Assembly: GCF_000513195.1 (NCBI RefSeq) | Contig: NZ_CBVI010000086.1 | Coordinates: 43,190 to 107,189, forward strand | Direction: 5' to 3' | DNA length: 64,000 bases | DNA from: Bacteroides timonensis | GTDB taxonomy: Bacteria; Bacteroidota; Bacteroidia; Bacteroidales; Bacteroidaceae | Shown here: positions 9,547 through 17,911 of the stretch, piece after piece | Layout: each line of letters begins with the position of its first letter | How positions within the stretch are numbered: the first letter of the stretch is position 1 | The notes under the pieces: generated by a model | What the model saw: the letters and a program-made list of their open reading frames with translations, nothing else | Databases searched by the model: none | Told to the model about the DNA's origin: nothing | Made by a program: the position numbers and the translations under genes

Positions 9547-11769
9547 TCAGTTTCTTGAAACTTGTTTCACTCCCTTCACCGTCCTCAGCTTCTTGAGCAG
9601 TGTCTCCAGTCGTCCGGTATCACCTACCATAATCGTCATCGTTCCGGAGAATAAGCCATCATGGGAGTCAATGCCAATAGAGCGCAATGAGATATCATTT
9701 TCTTTGGATATGATCGAAGTGATATTTGTAACAATGCCTATATCATCATGTCCCACAACGCGCAGCGTAATCGGATACTGCGTACCTTGCGATTTACCGG
9801 CCCAGCGCGCTTTTACAATCCGGTATCCGAATCGTTCACGTAACTGTGTGGCGTTAGGGCAGTCACTACGATGTATCTTGATGCCGCCGGTCACACTAAC
9901 AAAACCGAAAACATCATCTCCATAAATCGGACTACAGCAGCGTGCCAGCTTGAAGTCCAGTCCTTTCAGATCCTGATCAATTACCAGTACATCCTCTTTC
10001 GAACGGGTGATTTCGTCGTTCTGTGTCTGTTGCAGATTATATCCCTCAGCACTGCGATATGTGATGTCGTCATGCGTATCACTTTCCCTCCTCTGTTGTT
10101 CCAGATATTTATCGATGATTTCATTTACATCCAGTGTTTCATCTGCGATGCTTTGATAAAAGTCTGTCACTGTCTTGAAGCCGAGACGTTTGATCAGGCG
10201 CATCATTACGGCTTCATCATATTCTATTTTCCGGTTCTTGAATTTACGTTCTATCGTTTCTTTGGCAAAGGCATGCTGGCGGGCAACCATCTCCTTCAAT
10301 GCCTGGCGTATCTTGGTACGTGCCTTGGAGCTGGTTACAATATTCAACCAATCCTGTTTGGGTGTCTGTGTATTCGATGTCATAATTTCCACCTGATCAC
10401 CACTATTCAGCACTTGCCGCAATTGGGCATTCTTACCGTTTACTTTTGCACCGATACACTTACATCCTAATTTGCTATGGATGTGGAAGGCAAAATCCAG
10501 TACCGTAGCTCCCTTGCCTAACTTAAACAGATCGCCTTTCGGAGTGAATACGAAGACCTCATCCTCGTATAAATCCAGTTTGAACTGGTCCATAGCTTCC
10601 AGCCCGTTACTATCCGAGTTTTCTAATGCTTCACGGACAGTGGTCAGCCATTCATCCAATCCCGTTTCTCCTTTTACACCTTTGTAACGCCAGTGAGCGG
10701 CGAGCCCCCGTTCGGCGATATCGTCCATGCGTTCGGTACGTATCTGTACTTCCACCCATTTGCCTTCGGGACCCATTACAGTGATGTGTAATGACTCGTA
10801 ACCGTTGCTTTTGGGTACAGATAGCCAGTCACGCAAGCGCTTCGGGTTAGGTTGGTACATATCTGTTACAATAGAGTATGCTTGCCAGCATTCCTGCTTT
10901 TCTTTATCTACAGGCGAATCCAGGATAATGCGGATGGCAAACAAGTCATATACCCCTTCGAACGGACATTTCTGCTTCTTCATCTTCTGATAGATGGAGT
11001 GAATGGATTTTGTGCGCCCTTTGATGTGGAAATGCAATCCGGCTTCTTCCAGTTTCTTCTGCATCGGAGCAATGAAGGCGGCAATATACTTGTCACGGGA
11101 CGCTTTTGTTTCGTTCAGCTTATCCTTGATATGATAGTAAACCTCTTTCTCCGTATATTTCAGCGAAAGGTCTTCCAATTCCGATTTCAGCTTATATAAA
11201 CCCAGTTTGTGGGCGAGGGGAGCGTACAGGTAGGCCGCTTCATTTGCCACTTGTCGACGGGCTTCGTCATTCTCGCTGTCTTTGATTTGCCGCATGATGT
11301 TCACACGGTCGGCAATCATTATCAGGATCACACGCATATCTTCCGCAAAAGAAAGCAACAGGTTGCGGAAGTTTTCCGATTCGATAGTCGGGCTTTTGGA
11401 GTAAAGCTCATTGACACGGATAAGCCCGCGGATGATGCCTGCCACGTCTTCACCGAAAGCGGCTTGCACTTCTTCGGGGGTACAAGCTCCGTTTCTCACG
11501 CTTTCGTGCAGCATGATGCCCAGAATAGACGCCCGTTTCATTCCGATTTCTTCGGCCACGATAACAGCAGTCTGCATATCTTTAACCAGTGGATTCAGTC
11601 CGAAGGTGTCACGCTGAACGCGGTTATCCTTTATAGAGTTGATAAGATGTGTTTTCAGTTTTCTACAGTCACCTTTCTGTAATGTCTCACCGGTCAACTG
11701 CAATAATTTTCTGTAGAGAGAGAAGAGCGATTCCTTCTCTTCAGTAGTGAAAAATTCATCTCTTTCCAT
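9547..11769 (-). CDS. RelA/SpoT family (p)ppGpp synthetase, hydrolase site degenerate
   Basis: A 740-residue cytoplasmic stringent-response enzyme. Order: HD-type domain (about 50-200), synthetase domain with GRTKSIHSIYQKM and EVQIRT, TGS domain (VFVFTPKGDLFKLGKGAT), and a C-terminal regulatory region ending in an ACT domain. The hydrolase site looks broken: the HD dyad reads HE (88-89) and the following ED pair reads RN (92-93). I therefore expect a synthetase with little or no hydrolase activity. I use the ATG at 11769: the upstream extension crosses a -7 box (11790-11797), and MERDEFF begins the conserved part. It is divergent from the DUF4301 gene. Confidence 0.9.
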   Translation of the reverse strand: MERDEFFTTEEKESLFSLYRKLLQLTGETLQKGDCRKLKTHLINSIKDNRVQRDTFGLNPLVKDMQTAVIVAEEIGMKRASILGIMLHESVRNGACTPEEVQAAFGEDVAGIIRGLIRVNELYSKSPTIESENFRNLLLSFAEDMRVILIMIADRVNIMRQIKDSENDEARRQVANEAAYLYAPLAHKLGLYKLKSELEDLSLKYTEKEVYYHIKDKLNETKASRDKYIAAFIAPMQKKLEEAGLHFHIKGRTKSIHSIYQKMKKQKCPFEGVYDLFAIRIILDSPVDKEKQECWQAYSIVTDMYQPNPKRLRDWLSVPKSNGYESLHITVMGPEGKWVEVQIRTERMDDIAERGLAAHWRYKGVKGETGLDEWLTTVREALENSDSNGLEAMDQFKLDLYEDEVFVFTPKGDLFKLGKGATVLDFAFHIHSKLGCKCIGAKVNGKNAQLRQVLNSGDQVEIMTSNTQTPKQDWLNIVTSSKARTKIRQALKEMVARQHAFAKETIERKFKNRKIEYDEAVMMRLIKRLGFKTVTDFYQSIADETLDVNEIIDKYLEQQRRESDTHDDITYRSAEGYNLQQTQNDEITRSKEDVLVIDQDLKGLDFKLARCCSPIYGDDVFGFVSVTGGIKIHRSDCPNATQLRERFGYRIVKARWAGKSQGTQYPITLRVVGHDDIGIVTNITSIISKENDISLRSIGIDSHDGLFSGTMTIMVGDTGRLETLLKKLRTVKGVKQVSRN

Positions 11770-11789
11770 AATCGTCCATTTTTGTTGGC

Positions 11790-11797
11790 CAAAGGTA
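11790..11797 (-). promoter_or_regulatory. -7 promoter element of the relA-like gene
   Basis: Minus-strand TACCTTTG, a full match to the Bacteroides -7 box. No clear -33 TTTG is present at 19-21 bases. The implied start site is only about 15 bases before the ATG at 11769. Confidence 0.45.
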
Positions 11798-11839
11798 GAA
11801 TTTTTCTTCTTTTCTATTATAAGGCTTGTGCTTTTTTTG

Positions 11840-11847
11840 TATTTTTG
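11840..11847 (+). promoter_or_regulatory. -7 promoter element of the DUF4301 gene
   Basis: TATTTTTG matches the TAnnTTTG consensus and lies 28 bases before the ATG at 11875. The -33 region is poor. It sits 43 bases from the divergent -7 box of the relA-like gene, so the two promoters are nearly back to back. Confidence 0.4.
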
Positions 11848-11874
11848 GCAATCAATTAATAAAAAATAGATAGT

Positions 11875-13392
11875 ATGATAACACCGCAAGACAAAGAGTT
11901 GCTTAGGCAAAAAGGTATTTCAGAAGAGCAGATAGCTGAACAGCTGACCTGTTTTGAAAAAGGTTTCCCGTACTTAAAGCTGGCTGCTGCCGCTTCATTG
12001 GAAAAAGGTATTCTGGCACCTGCAGCAGAAGAGCAGAAGCTCTATCTCGATGCATGGGATGCATATACGCGGACAGATAAAGTAGTAGTGAAGTTTGTTC
12101 CTGCTTCAGGTGCGGCAAGCCGTATGTTCAAGAATTTATTCGAATTTCTCGGGGCTGATTATGATGTGCCCGAAACTAAATTCGAAAAAACATTCTTTGA
12201 GCAGATTGAAAAGTTCGCTTTCTATAATGACTTGAATGCCGCCTGTGAGAAAGCATTCGAGAAGAACATTCCCGCATTGATGGCTGAGGGTGATTATAAA
12301 GCTGTAGTGGCTGCATTGCTTGAGGCGGCAGGACTGAATTATGGTGCGCTTCCGAAAGGTTTGCTGAAGTTCCACAGATATGAAGATGGAAGCCGAACTC
12401 CATTGGAAGAACATCTTGTGGAAGGCGCTCTCTATGCTGCTAACAAGAATGGAAAGGTCAATGTGCATTTTACCGTTTCTCCTGAACATCGCCGCTTATT
12501 CGAAGCCTTGGTGGCTGACAAAGCAGCTGTCTATGCCAAGAAATATGGTGTAGATTACAATGTGACTTTCTCTGAGCAGAAGCCTAATACGGACACTATT
12601 GCTGCCGATATGGACAATCAGCCTTTCCGTGATAATGGTAAATTGTTGTTCCGTCCGGGTGGTCATGGTGCGCTGATCGAGAATCTGAATGATCTTGATG
12701 CAGATATTATCTTTATCAAGAATATCGACAATGTAGTGCCTGATAAACTGAAAGGTGACACCGTGTTGTATAAGAAGCTGATTGCCGGAGTATTGGTGGC
12801 GCTGCAACAAAAAGCATTTGCTTATTTGGAACTTTTGGATAGCGGTAGATATACTCACGAGCAAGTGCTCGAAATTCTGCAATTCCTGCAAAAGAAATTA
12901 TTCTGCAAGAATCCTGAGACCAAGAATCTGGAAGATGCTGAACTCGTACTTTATCTGAAAGAGAAACTGAACCGTCCGATGCGTGTATGCGGTATGGTGA
13001 AAAATGTAGGCGAGCCGGGTGGTGGTCCGTTCCTGGCATATAATAGTGACGGTACTATTTCCCTGCAAATTCTTGAAAGTTCTCAAATTGATATGGACGA
13101 TCCGGAGAAGAAGGAGATGTTCGAAAAGGGTACGCACTTTAATCCTGTAGATCTGGTTTGTGCCGTGCGCGATTATAAGGGCCATAAGTTTGATCTTGTT
13201 AATTTCGTAGATAAGGCTACCGGTTTCATCTCTTACAAATCGAAGAACGGTAAAGAACTCAAGGCACTTGAACTTCCAGGATTGTGGAACGGTGCTATGA
13301 GTGATTGGAATACGGTGTTTGTAGAAGTTTCTTTGAGTACGTTTAATCCGGTAAAGACGGTGAATGATTTGCTGAGGGAACAACATCAATAA
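11875..13392 (+). CDS. DUF4301 family protein
   Basis: A 505-residue cytoplasmic protein without signal peptide or membrane helix. I recognise it as the Bacteroidetes DUF4301 family (ITPQDKELLRQKGIS start; PASGAASRMFKNLFEF; FRPGGHGALIENLNDLDADI; VGEPGGGPF). The glycine-rich FRPGGHGALIENLN stretch and the PASGAASRM segment resemble nucleotide-sugar pyrophosphorylase folds, a weak resemblance only. No established function. It is monocistronic: divergent promoter upstream and a strong terminator right after the stop. Confidence 0.85.
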   Translation: MITPQDKELLRQKGISEEQIAEQLTCFEKGFPYLKLAAAASLEKGILAPAAEEQKLYLDAWDAYTRTDKVVVKFVPASGAASRMFKNLFEFLGADYDVPETKFEKTFFEQIEKFAFYNDLNAACEKAFEKNIPALMAEGDYKAVVAALLEAAGLNYGALPKGLLKFHRYEDGSRTPLEEHLVEGALYAANKNGKVNVHFTVSPEHRRLFEALVADKAAVYAKKYGVDYNVTFSEQKPNTDTIAADMDNQPFRDNGKLLFRPGGHGALIENLNDLDADIIFIKNIDNVVPDKLKGDTVLYKKLIAGVLVALQQKAFAYLELLDSGRYTHEQVLEILQFLQKKLFCKNPETKNLEDAELVLYLKEKLNRPMRVCGMVKNVGEPGGGPFLAYNSDGTISLQILESSQIDMDDPEKKEMFEKGTHFNPVDLVCAVRDYKGHKFDLVNFVDKATGFISYKSKNGKELKALELPGLWNGAMSDWNTVFVEVSLSTFNPVKTVNDLLREQHQ

Positions 13393-13411
13393 ATGATATT
13401 TCAATAAAAAG

Positions 13412-13445
13412 AAAAGTGCCGGACGATTTTTTTCCGGCACTTTTT
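13412..13445 (+). terminator. Intrinsic terminator after the DUF4301 gene
   Basis: AAAAGTGCCGG (13412-13422) pairs with CCGGCACTTTT (13434-13444), with a T-rich loop and T-run. It begins 19 bases after the stop codon. Confidence 0.9.
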
Positions 13446-13473
13446 GTGTAGAAATGTGTTTTTATAGGCTTTA

Positions 13474-13505
13474 TTTGGTCTTCTGTTATAAAAATACTAT
13501 TTTTG
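13474..13505 (+). promoter_or_regulatory. Promoter of the MNT-HEPN module
   Basis: TTTG (13474-13477), 20 bases, then TATTTTTG (13498-13505): a full consensus match. A strong ribosome site, AGGAGGT (13514-13520), follows before the ATG at 13524, so the leader is very short. Confidence 0.7.
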
Positions 13506-13523
13506 TGGAAAAGAGGAGGTATT

Positions 13524-13844
13524 ATGAAAGTCGACTATCAAACAATGTTAGAATTGATAAAGCAGAATGTACATGAGGTCGATGCTGCGGTTCAGGTGTG
13601 GCTGTATGGTTCTCGTGCACGTGGCGAAGCGCACGATGATTCAGATTGGGATATATTGGTTCTTTCTCCGAAAGAAAAATTGACTTTTAAGGAAGAAGAA
13701 CAATTTATGGATCATATTTGTGATGTGATTGTTAAGACAGGACAAGCAATTCAATTGTTTGCTTATGGTATAAAGGATTGGCATTCGCGTCATTCTATTA
13801 CTCCATTTTATCAGAATGTTCAATCGGAAGCAGTATTGTTATGA
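13524..13844 (+). CDS. MNT-type nucleotidyltransferase (antitoxin of a HEPN-MNT pair)
   Basis: A 106-residue minimal nucleotidyltransferase. The signature GSRARGEAHDDSDWDILV (about residues 29-46) has the GSxxRG motif and the two metal-binding aspartates of the DxD pair. In known HEPN-MNT modules the MNT protein AMPylates and neutralises a HEPN ribonuclease. The start is set by the AGGAGGT site four bases upstream; the longer frame from 13503 overlaps the promoter. The stop overlaps the next ATG (ATGA at 13841-13844), the usual coupling for these modules. The gene looks intact although its partner is broken. Confidence 0.88.
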   Translation: MKVDYQTMLELIKQNVHEVDAAVQVWLYGSRARGEAHDDSDWDILVLSPKEKLTFKEEEQFMDHICDVIVKTGQAIQLFAYGIKDWHSRHSITPFYQNVQSEAVLL

Positions 13845-14124
13845 ATGAATTTGACGAGAATATGACGGCTTATGTTCGTTATAGATTAGAAAAAGCTCTT
13901 CTGTAAAGTCACATTCTGGTGTTATAGGACAATTTTCAGAACAGATTGTACGTCCGGGTATTGTCTCTATTGATGAATTTCGAGTATATGCAAAGTTGTT
14001 GAATTGGCGTTCAAAAGGTGACTATAATGATTTATTTGATTTTTCAAAGGAAGATGTAGATTCGATGATGGAACCAACTAAACACTTTATTAATAAAGTG
14101 GCCTCTTTAATAGAATTAGAGTGA
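13841..14124 (+). pseudogene. HEPN domain toxin remnant, internal deletion with frameshift
   Basis: The frame opens with MNEFDENMTAYVRYRLEKA, the usual HEPN first helix, and stops at 13904-13906 after 21 residues. From about 13898 another frame (+2) continues with SSSVKSHSGVIGQF and runs to a stop at 14122-14124, matching the C-terminal half of HEPN proteins. The middle of the domain, where family members carry the NRxYYA-like helix, is missing: roughly 35-40 codons by comparison with the usual length. The deletion is not a multiple of three. The toxin should be inactive. Confidence 0.8.
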
Positions 14125-14147
14125 TTTTATTGTTATATAATAGTTAA

Positions 14148-14190
14148 AAAAGAATGTGCCGGTAAGATCATCTTCACCGGCACATTCTTT
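14148..14190. terminator. Bidirectional terminator
   Basis: AAAGAATGTGCCGGT (14149-14163) pairs with ACCGGCACATTCTTT (14176-14190), a 15-bp perfect stem with A-run before and T-run after. It serves the HEPN remnant (+) and the smalltalk gene (-), whose stop is 3 bases beyond. Confidence 0.9.
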
Positions 14191-14192
14191 AT

Positions 14193-14288
14193 CTACACAT
14201 TCATCGCATTGGCACTCAGTGCTCCTATAATAGCCGAAGCTATCGCAATCACCACTTTCAGTATTTTATCCCAGATAGACTTTTTCAT
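14193..14288 (-). CDS. Smalltalk-type small membrane protein (31 aa)
   Basis: A 31-residue protein reading MKKSIWDKILKVVIAIASA then IIGALSANAMNV. It has a short basic start and a single hydrophobic helix ending in a small-residue stretch. I recognise the pattern as the Bacteroides 'smalltalk' family, short proteins commonly found beside HU-like genes; function unknown. It lies 30 bases downstream of the HU-like gene on the same strand and ends against a terminator, so both are probably one transcript. Confidence 0.75.
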   Translation of the reverse strand: MKKSIWDKILKVVIAIASAIIGALSANAMNV

Positions 14289-14317
14289 ATTCTTCAGTAT
14301 AAATGATTCGTAATATT

Positions 14318-14818
14318 TTAACCCAGTGGATTTTCATCCAGTCCTCCACCGCCGGAACCTCCCTGATTACCGGAAGAGTTTCCACCTGATGAACTTCCAT
14401 CCTTGTTTACCAATGCCTCCAGATCGTAGAAGTCAATTTTCTGTCCGGCGCGTGTTGCCGTTACGTCCGGTCTGATGGTGGTCGAGGGGCGGAAATTGAT
14501 TTTCACGGCCTTGATGTTCTTAGCCGTACAATCCTCCTTTTTCTCCACTCCGAGGGTCCGTGCCGACAGGCTGAAAACCCCGAAGTCCTTTATGTTCACC
14601 GATTGGCCACCATACAGCTTGTCAATCAGTGCTTCCACAAAGTTGGTAATCACACTTTTAATGTCTCCCAATGTCAGTGAACTTTTCTCCTTCATCACGT
14701 ACGCCACGTCTTCCAGGTCGGCATTGTCCCCTAACGTCACCAGTTGCGGATAAAACTTTGCCACCGCATCCTCCTTTCGCGGATCTTTCCGCGGAATCTT
14801 CTTGAATGGTACTCCCAT
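14318..14818 (-). CDS. HU family DNA-binding protein, long form
   Basis: A 166-residue protein of the Bacteroidetes HU-like/HUH family. The core (about 1-120) has the histone-like helix pair and a beta-arm region (GQSVNIKDFGVFSL, then VKINFRP). The tail from about residue 140 is rich in Gly, Ser and Asn, so disordered. Canonical HU is about 90 residues, so this is the longer accessory class found near mobile or capsule regions. I start at MGVPFKKI (14818); two extra codons upstream are possible. Confidence 0.85.
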   Translation of the reverse strand: MGVPFKKIPRKDPRKEDAVAKFYPQLVTLGDNADLEDVAYVMKEKSSLTLGDIKSVITNFVEALIDKLYGGQSVNIKDFGVFSLSARTLGVEKKEDCTAKNIKAVKINFRPSTTIRPDVTATRAGQKIDFYDLEALVNKDGSSSGGNSSGNQGGSGGGGLDENPLG

Positions 14819-15131
14819 AATCAATAATTTTTTTAAAGTTTAAAAAACTAAGGTTGTTTAATAATCCTTGGGGAAAAGCTGTCCGAATTCTCTTCTCATG
14901 CTTTTCTTTATTTATTCTGCCATCATGGGCTTGCCGGAAGATTTTCGCTCTTTTCTCCTTTGGACACTGCAAATATACCCTGTTCTTTTTCCTTCCACTT
15001 TCCGCTTGACGTTATTTGAGTTTGTATGAAAAAAAGAGACTTCCAATGAGAGGTAATACCTCCTTTATTCCTTTCGGATATCGTTGCAAATGAGTACCTT
15101 TATACCATGTAAATCACTAAAAAACAAACTT
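14819..15131. other. Divergent intergenic region, HU-like / DUF4248
   Basis: This gap of about 310 bases holds no gene that I can support. It contains a minus-strand -7 match TATATTTG (14970-14977) that could serve the HU-like gene, with no good -33 box, and the plus-strand promoter at 15072-15102. I see no repeat or RNA. Confidence 0.5.
15072..15102 (+). promoter_or_regulatory. Probable promoter of the DUF4248 gene
   Basis: TTTC (15072-15075), 19 bases, TACCTTTA (15095-15102). Each box has one mismatch from TTTG/TAnnTTTG and the spacing is exact. It lies 30 bases before the ATG. Confidence 0.45.
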
Positions 15132-15368
15132 ATGAAAGAAGAAAACTTAGATGAGAAAGTCCCTGTCCGCGCTTATACCAAAGCCGACCTTGCCATGCTT
15201 TACAATCCCGGTGTATGTATTACTACCGCCCTTCAGCTTCTCCGCCGGTGGATTTACGCTAACAGGCAACTGATGGCGGAACTGAAGGAAGCGGGTTATA
15301 ACAAGAACCGCCATTCTTACCTGCCCCTTGAAGTAAAACTCATCTTCAAGTATCTGGGAGAGCCTTAG
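15132..15368 (+). CDS. DUF4248 domain protein
   Basis: A 78-residue protein recognised as DUF4248 (VPVRAYTKADLAMLYNPGV, LLRRWIYANRQLMAELKEAGY, LPLEVKLIFKYLGEP). The helical content and the TKADLAMLYNP segment look like a small winged-helix or excisionase-like DNA binder; that role is inferred. I begin at MKEENLDEK because the upstream extension covers the promoter. This family recurs next to VirE-type and HU-like genes in Bacteroides. Confidence 0.85.
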   Translation: MKEENLDEKVPVRAYTKADLAMLYNPGVCITTALQLLRRWIYANRQLMAELKEAGYNKNRHSYLPLEVKLIFKYLGEP

Positions 15369-15529
15369 AATATCCGGCAGGGAGTGTGCCTCTCCTTTGT
15401 AAAGAAAATGCCAATATATGTGGCGGGTGATAAGAATATATGTAATGCCACATTACAATATATCTAATCACCCGCTACATTATATGCTACCCGGTGGAAT
15501 CTTCTTCCCGTGGATTCTATCCGAAATCC

Positions 15530-17785
15530 CTAAAACGGTAATCCCCCCTCGGCTTTATCGCCTTCTTCCGTCTTCCCGTCCTGTCCTTTTTTTCTGAATC
15601 CTTTTCTTACTTCATCTTCCGTCAAGTCCACCACCTGATATTCCGTGCTTCCCTGTTCGTTCTTTCTCGTCCTGAATCCGTATTTTTCCAGTGATAGCGC
15701 CAAGGTCTGTATGGTTTGCCTGTTCACCTGTATTTTGCCGTAGATCGCTATTTTGGTTAGTATGGCTGCGGCCGGTATCCACTTCACGCATAGATCCTCC
15801 GTTTCCGGCTTTCGGAAGTATATGAACAGGTTTTCTTCCACGGGGTCCTTCATCCTGTGCAGCTCATTGTGCCGGTTAAGCTCGTCAATTTCTTCTCCCT
15901 CGTACCAATACTGGTATCCTTCCTTCATCAATGCGTAAGCCTGCGCGTATATCCCCTCGTAATTGACCGGTGTTCTATAATCCAGCGTAATGACTGAAGA
16001 GGGCAGGAATCTCCTGTTTCCCCCTATGTCCTGCAGGCATTGGCGGCTGTTTGTGCTTGCAATGAACGATGCATGACGCGTGAAGTTATATGCCTGTAAG
16101 TCATAGGCCTTTCTCTCGGTGATGCTTTCCTGTGTGATGATCCGCTTGAGACCCGCCAGTTCTTCCATTCTGACGCCTTCGAATTCCTCCATGTTGATGA
16201 TCAGGTGCGTACTTAGCAGTATCTGGTGATCTGTTTTTTCCGATCCCACCATTCCGTTTCTGTAATACTCTTTCCATTCCGGTGGCAACAGTCTTCGTAT
16301 CCATGTACTCTTTCCCTTTCCCTGCTCGGAGTATAGTATGATGACCAGATGGTTCACCGTGTCGTCCTGCAATGCTCCTGCCAGCATTCCCACGAACCAC
16401 CTTCTGAAACTCTTCCTCCAGAATTCCTGGTCTTCAGTCTGCACCGTATCCGCCAGTTCCCCGATGTAGTCTTTCACTCCGTCCCATGGTCTCAGCTTCT
16501 CTATGTAGGCTGTGAATGGATTGAACTCCCTTGCATACGATGAATCAATGATTGCCTGCAGATAATTTCTGAAGCATTTGATTCTTGTCAGTTGCAGGTC
16601 CAGGAATATTGAATTGTAGCTTCTTGTTCTCATGGGGCGGAACTTTCCTTTCCATTTCTCATCCTTTTCGTTTAGGTTTAGATATTCCAGCCGGTCCAGT
16701 ATCACGTTTCTTCGTATGTCATAATGCGTCTTCAGGAATTCCAGCAGCTGGTCGATGGTATCTGTTTTCTCTTCCTTCCGCCCGAGTGCTTCGTAGGTCT
16801 TGTCCGTGTATACATAAGCATTGTGCAGGGGCGTGGCCATATCAATTCCCTTTTCCTCCGGTCCGAATTTCTCCTGTACCAGTCTGACTACCACCTTTTC
16901 GTCCAGTCCTTTGGCATAGCATTTGTTTCCCAGTGCGAATAGGAAGTTGTCCCTGTTTCCGGATTCAAACCTCGATGTCCTCTTCACTGCGAGCACTGCC
17001 TTGCCGAACTCCATCCTTTCCCACGGCTCAGCTTCCACTTTGCCGGCCTCCGGCTTTTTATCACCCACCGCCTTATTATCTATCACCTTATCACTTATCA
17101 CCTTACCACTCATCACTCCATCACTCTTCCTTCTACCGGCTTGCGGCTTTTCCGGCGGAATGATGTCGGTCAGCGCCTCGTCCACCTCTTTCATCAGTTC
17201 CTCGTTCAGATACGCCTTCTCATCGAAAGAGGTGAAGAATCCCCTTGAAATGTCTTTTCCGCTTCCGTCTACTTCTACTTCCAACAGCTGCTCGTAGTAT
17301 TCCTTGCAGGCGTCATACATCATCCTGTGATACTTCTCCAGGGTTGCGAAGTCCATTTTTCCAACAGAGAATATTTCCCTCAGGGTCCGTGCATATTGTG
17401 TACGCAGGAATACGAAGACTTTGAATCCATGCCCCTTTGGAGTGAGGAAACTGCCCAATGTATTGGGATCTTTATTTATTTTCTCCCTCAACTCTTCCAG
17501 CTTCTCCCCGGGCTGGTCGTCAATGTCCAGTACAATGGTATGGGTGTGCCTTGTAATGCTGTATGCCTGCCTTTTCTCCCTATACCCTGCCGTTACGGTA
17601 TAGAATGGCAACTGCTTCTTCACATGGTTCGCCTCCTCTATCTTTCCCTGGCTGACGAGCAGCCTGATTTTAAGCACGAGCTTTGCATGCAATCCTTTTG
17701 TAATGTCCTCAATCACTTTGCGGAGAGTAATTTCTCCCCTGACGTTGCTGAATCCGCTGTATGCGGTAACCGGAATATTTTCCAT
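15530..17785 (-). CDS. VirE/VapE family protein with BT4734-like N-terminal domain
   Basis: A 751-residue cytoplasmic protein. The N-terminal third matches the BT4734-like/VirE N domain and has VLDIDDQPG near residue 87 followed by SFLTPKGHGFKVFV, a pattern like archaeo-eukaryotic primase active sites. A linker rich in short G/K/D repeats (about 225-250) follows. The C-terminal half is a VirE/VapE P-loop ATPase with EQGKGKSTWIRRLLP near residue 485 and the later STNSRQCLQDIGGNRRFLP motif. The build resembles primase-helicases of mobile elements. No replication partner is seen, so its role here is unknown. It is the second gene of a minus-strand pair. Confidence 0.85.
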   Translation of the reverse strand: MENIPVTAYSGFSNVRGEITLRKVIEDITKGLHAKLVLKIRLLVSQGKIEEANHVKKQLPFYTVTAGYREKRQAYSITRHTHTIVLDIDDQPGEKLEELREKINKDPNTLGSFLTPKGHGFKVFVFLRTQYARTLREIFSVGKMDFATLEKYHRMMYDACKEYYEQLLEVEVDGSGKDISRGFFTSFDEKAYLNEELMKEVDEALTDIIPPEKPQAGRRKSDGVMSGKVISDKVIDNKAVGDKKPEAGKVEAEPWERMEFGKAVLAVKRTSRFESGNRDNFLFALGNKCYAKGLDEKVVVRLVQEKFGPEEKGIDMATPLHNAYVYTDKTYEALGRKEEKTDTIDQLLEFLKTHYDIRRNVILDRLEYLNLNEKDEKWKGKFRPMRTRSYNSIFLDLQLTRIKCFRNYLQAIIDSSYAREFNPFTAYIEKLRPWDGVKDYIGELADTVQTEDQEFWRKSFRRWFVGMLAGALQDDTVNHLVIILYSEQGKGKSTWIRRLLPPEWKEYYRNGMVGSEKTDHQILLSTHLIINMEEFEGVRMEELAGLKRIITQESITERKAYDLQAYNFTRHASFIASTNSRQCLQDIGGNRRFLPSSVITLDYRTPVNYEGIYAQAYALMKEGYQYWYEGEEIDELNRHNELHRMKDPVEENLFIYFRKPETEDLCVKWIPAAAILTKIAIYGKIQVNRQTIQTLALSLEKYGFRTRKNEQGSTEYQVVDLTEDEVRKGFRKKGQDGKTEEGDKAEGGLPF

Positions 17786-17853
17786 TTCTAATTCTTAATT
17801 GTTTTAGTCTGCCTTATGGCGTTGCGAAGTAATGGATAATATTTTAAATGTGA

Positions 17854-17882
17854 TTGCGCCTTTTCATGAGGAAAAGGCGCAA
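17854..17882. other. Intercistronic hairpin
   Basis: TTGCGCCTTTTC (17854-17865) pairs perfectly with GAAAAGGCGCAA (17871-17882) around a 5-base loop. It lies between the unknown gene and the VirE-type gene. There is no T-run on the minus strand downstream, so it may tune or stabilise the transcript rather than end it. Confidence 0.6.
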
Positions 17883-17911
17883 AAACCACAATTTTGCAGA
17901 AGCGTCCGGTT

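Noticed and set aside
11770..11910. Longer N-terminus for the RelA-like protein
   Set aside because: It crosses the divergent promoter region and reads low-complexity; the ATG at 11769 fits the family start.
15753..17791. Several plus-strand frames opposite the VirE-type gene
   Set aside because: They are shadows of the minus-strand gene, without family matches or ribosome sites.
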